Under the pieces are notes generated by a model. It was given only the letters and a program-made list of their open reading frames with translations. It was not told the origin of the DNA and ran no database searches. The position numbers and the translations under genes are program-made. A stretch of DNA of 33,602 nt from Phellopilus nigrolimitatus. Its lineage: Eukaryota; Basidiomycota; Agaricomycetes; Hymenochaetales; Hymenochaetaceae. The DNA lies in assembly GCA_021029095.1 (NCBI GenBank), contig JAJOHG010000280.1:1-33602 (forward strand). Direction: 5' to 3'. The first letter of the stretch is position 1; the number at the start of each line of letters is the position of its first letter. Shown here piece after piece: positions 30,643 to 33,602 of this stretch.

Positions 30643-33602
30643 ATGTCGACGGAGGACGAACAGTCGTCGTCGGGCCAAACTGGCTCCGCGCGGACCCGCC
30701 GCCCCCGCAGATACAAGAGCACGAGCCGACACCGCCGTCCACAGGAGAGCCCCGCTCGGGGACTGGTGCCCGGCGCGAAGACACCGCGCAAGGTCGTGCA
30801 GTGGGCCGCAAGCACCAAGGGCGAAGGTCCCATGGACGCCGACGACGACGCGCACCACCTCGACGAGAGAGGGCTCGACGTGAGTGCTCGCTTTTTTTTT
30901 CATCACTTATTTTCTTCCGCATTTCCGTTATTCTTCGTCGTGACTTACTTCGTGAATTTATTCTTTGTTGTTTTTTAATTTTCCCTCTTTTCTCACTTGT
31001 ACATATGCTACTCTCTGCCGCGGAGCAAACGGGGCTTTCGTTATCTTGTTTTGGCTCCGCTGCTGCGCAGCGCGGTGTGCCGTCAAGCGTGGGCACTTCG
31101 AATTCTAGCCCTCGCTTGATATGGTGAAACCCACTACTTTTATAGGCGCCCGTCGTAGGCAAGCTGAACATAACCCGACTTTATTTTAAATTGCGCAGTA
31201 AATTATACCGCGTACTCGACTGCCCCGCTTCGATTCTCTTTTGTATTCTATTTCTTCCTTATGTTTTTTCGTCGCTTTACTCGCTTAGTGCAGATCGCTA
31301 ACTGCCTGTTTGTTTTTACCCCTCTTACCGTCGTCGCCCTTGTCTTTTCTACTGACCAACCCTCCTCGTTTCATCTCCATCCGCCTCTGTCTCTGCCACC
31401 ACCATTCCTTTCAACCAATTTTACAGCCAGGTGCTTTCCAAACTCTCAAAATTGCGCTGGAACGACATCAGTCCTACGCGCACGAGCCGCTCTCGGCGCG
31501 CGAGCGGGACAGCAACTTTTACCGCGAGCGGGACGCCGCGCGCCTCGCCGCCTGCGCACAGCCTCTCGGGCTCGAGCGGCTTCACCCCGACGCACCTCTC
31601 CCCCATCGCCTCCGACACCTCGCGCGACCCCAGTCCGGAGCGCACCGTGCCCGGTGAAGCCATCATCGAGCAAACCGAGACCGGCCGGGCTCCCGCAGCC
31701 CCTGCCCGCGGATGACGAGCGGTCGCGCGAGTCGACGCGGCTCGAGCGCCGTGCGACCAAGGTCAGCATCATTTTATTTATTTATTTATTATTTAATTGT
31801 TAATGGTTAATTGTATGCTGAATTATCTATATCACCGCTTCACCGCGTGCCCCAGCTCGTCCGCGCACATGCGCGCGGCTTCCAGTTCCTCGCGGGCTTC
31901 AAGGGGAAGAACGCGATGAACCACATGCAGCCTGAAGACATCGACACCGAGGCGCCCCTCAACGGCGGGGGATCCGTGCGGCGCGGGCGCTCCGCGGGTC
32001 GCGGCGCCGACGCCGACGGAGCTGGCACTCGCGACGGCGCAGCAGACGACCTCGAGATGGACGCGGCGCGCTACGTCCTGCCGCACCCGTCGCTCGGCTC
32101 CGGCGTGCTCAGCGCGCTGCTCTCGCTGTACGACCGCCCGCCGGGCGGCCACGGCGGCCCCGGCCCCGGCGGCGGCGCGTGGCGCTCGGGCTACTCGACG
32201 GGCTACTCGACGCCCGGCGACCGCTCGCCCGAGAACGGCCGCGTCTCGCCGGACAGTGAGGCGGCGGGGCACTACCACGAGAAGCGCCGCACGCAGCGCC
32301 GGTCGCACGCGGCCGCGGCGCGCCACGAGGACGCGGCGGCGCGCAAGAGCCGCTCGCGCAGCCAGGACACCCGCAGGCCGCCCGCAAGCGCGTCCTCTGC
32401 GTCCGGGTCCGGGTTCGTGCCGCTGCAGCGGCAGCAGTCGCTCGCGAGCATCGAGTCCAGCCAGTCGCAGCAGCCGCAGCCGCAGTCGCCACAGCACCCG
32501 CCGCCGTTCTACGCGCAGCACGGCGGCGCGCAGTCGACGCACTCGTTCGTCGAGCTGAAGCGCACGCTGTCCGGCGGGTTCGACCGGCTCGCGGCGCTCC
32601 CGCTGAGCCTCGGCGACGCGCGCCCGCCGCAGGCGCGCAACGGCGGCGGCGTGTTCGGCTCGCTCATCGCGAGCACGGGCAACCTCACGGGCATCGCCGC
32701 GCCCGAGGCGAGCCGCATCGGGCCGAACACGAAGCGCCCCGGGTACCACCTCTCGCGCTACTCGTGGAGCGAGGAGTCGGCCCCCGCGCCCGCGCCGGCG
32801 CGGCAGAGCCCGTCGACGACGGTGACGAAGGGCGCGTTCGGCTCGAGCATGAGCCTCGGGCTCGGGCTGAACGACTCGCGGCTGCACCTCCCGAACGGGC
32901 TCATCAAGGCGCTCTCGGCGCCGAACACGCCCGCGCACGAGCATCCGCCGACGCTTTCGGGGCACGCCGGCGGGACGCACAGCTCGAGCCCGAGCGAGGA
33001 CTCGATGACGCCGTTCTTCCCCGCGGGGGAGTCGGGGCACGGACGCGGGCTGTCGGACGCGAGCACGATCGCGGGGGACACGCTCTCGCTGACGCAGGTG
33101 CCGACGCGCGGGAGCACGTACACGAACACGACGCTCAACGGCGGACGGCAGGCAACGGCGCGCTGGGGCGCAAGAAGTGGCCGGCATCCTGAAGGACTTC
33201 CCCGGGCGCGCGGGCAGCGCGGGGAACCTGAGTGGCTGGGCGACGGCGGAGACGAAGAGCCTTGTCGGCACGCCGGACACGGTCAGCGAGGGCGGCGACT
33301 ACTGGGACGAGAAGCACCGCCGCTGGGCGAGCAAGGACGAGGAGAAGAAGAAGCGCAAGCGCAAGAAGGCGGAGATCTACGTAAGCCCCCTCCCTCCCAT
33401 TCAGTTCCTGCGGATCTGATGAACGCCAACCTAAAATTCTAATTTTTGCTTTTTTTTTTTTTTTGGTATGGGCAGATCACGCGCCACGTCGCGGAGATCA
33501 TGCAGCGGCAGGAGTTCATCATGAAGCTCGCGCGCGCGTTCATGATGTTCGGCGCGCCGTCGCACCGGCTGCCCGCGCAGATCCAGGCGACCGCGCGCGT
33601 GC
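30643..33602 (+). CDS. PRM10: Prm10-like (ThrE family) membrane transporter, 5' part
   Basis: Exons 30643-30879, 31427-31761, 31856-33380, and 33476 running off the window. Introns are 547, 94 and 95 nt. Exon 1 (79 residues) ends HHLDERGLD and joins PGAFQTLKIALERHQSYAHE. A long Ser/Pro/Gly/Arg-rich disordered region follows, then KRPGYHLSRYSW, VAGILKDFPG, DYWDEKHRRWASKDEEKKKR, and ITRHVAEIMQRQEFIMKLAR, then FMMFGAPSHRLPAQIQATAR. That last block opens the DUF1212/ThrE domain of pheromone-regulated membrane protein 10 homologues, about ten membrane helices long and mostly beyond the window. The frame is not continuous: it seems to shift in exon 2 (~31480-31500 and ~31645-31655) and twice near 33145-33176, each by one base in GC-rich sequence. 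Sequence error or decay are both possible. Substrate in fungi is not established; ThrE exports threonine in bacteria. Confidence 0.75.

Noticed and set aside
31832..33280. 482-residue minus-strand ORF opposite the Prm10-like gene
   Set aside because: Arg/Ala/Val-rich translation typical of the antisense of very GC-rich coding DNA; no domain, and the plus strand carries recognisable Prm10-like blocks.
1..33602. tRNA genes, rRNA and CRISPR arrays
   Set aside because: I scanned for B-box-like GGTTCGAATC motifs with acceptor stems and for regularly spaced short repeats, and found no credible case. CRISPR arrays are not expected in a fungal nuclear genome.

Overview
The window looks like nuclear DNA of a mushroom-forming basidiomycete (Agaricomycetes). 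Genes are cut by many 48-95 nt introns with GT..AG ends and CTRAY-type branch points. Coding DNA is GC-rich in most genes. The gene set is typical of filamentous fungi: an F-box protein, GPI13, a group III HAMP-repeat hybrid histidine kinase, a Kre9-like membrane protein and a Prm10/ThrE-family protein. Species was not determined. All exon structures were built by hand from reading-frame continuity and splice signals, with no alignment or transcript data.

Layout. (1) 0-5.5 kb: a possible gene end at the left edge, then an F-box protein (minus) and the GPI ethanolamine-phosphate transferase GPI13 (plus), divergent across a 237-bp promoter that holds a CACGTG box. (2) 7.1-9.3 kb: a six-exon minus-strand gene whose C-terminal third reads as a divergent cyclin fold. 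(3) 9.8-11.2 kb: a decayed but intron-bearing relic of the C-terminal half of NUP84/NUP107. (4) 11.9-15.6 kb: a gene of about 20 short exons joining a helical region, membrane helices and a C-terminal WD40-like region. From about 12.4 to 15.77 kb it is almost free of CpG, unlike everything around it, and it has at least two apparent one-base frame breaks. (5) 15.8-18.5 kb: gene-poor DNA with an orphan ORF, a ~150-bp imperfect repeat and a 400-bp tandem duplication. (6) 18.6-20.4 kb: a single-pass membrane protein with a Kre9/Knh-like outer domain. (7) 23.2-28.8 kb: a 17-exon group III hybrid histidine kinase (Nik1/Os-1 type), with seven HAMP units by my count, HisKA, HATPase and receiver domains. 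(8) 30.6 kb to the right edge: the 5' part of a Prm10-like (ThrE family) transporter gene, with several frame discontinuities in its GC-rich disordered region.

No operon-like pathway links the genes. Three concern the cell surface or stress: GPI anchor synthesis, a Kre9-like membrane protein and the osmosensing/fungicide-sensing kinase. The unusual part is 9.8-17.9 kb: a nucleoporin relic, a CpG-starved gene and tandem duplications lie side by side. This suggests a duplicated and probably methylated accessory segment between conserved housekeeping blocks.
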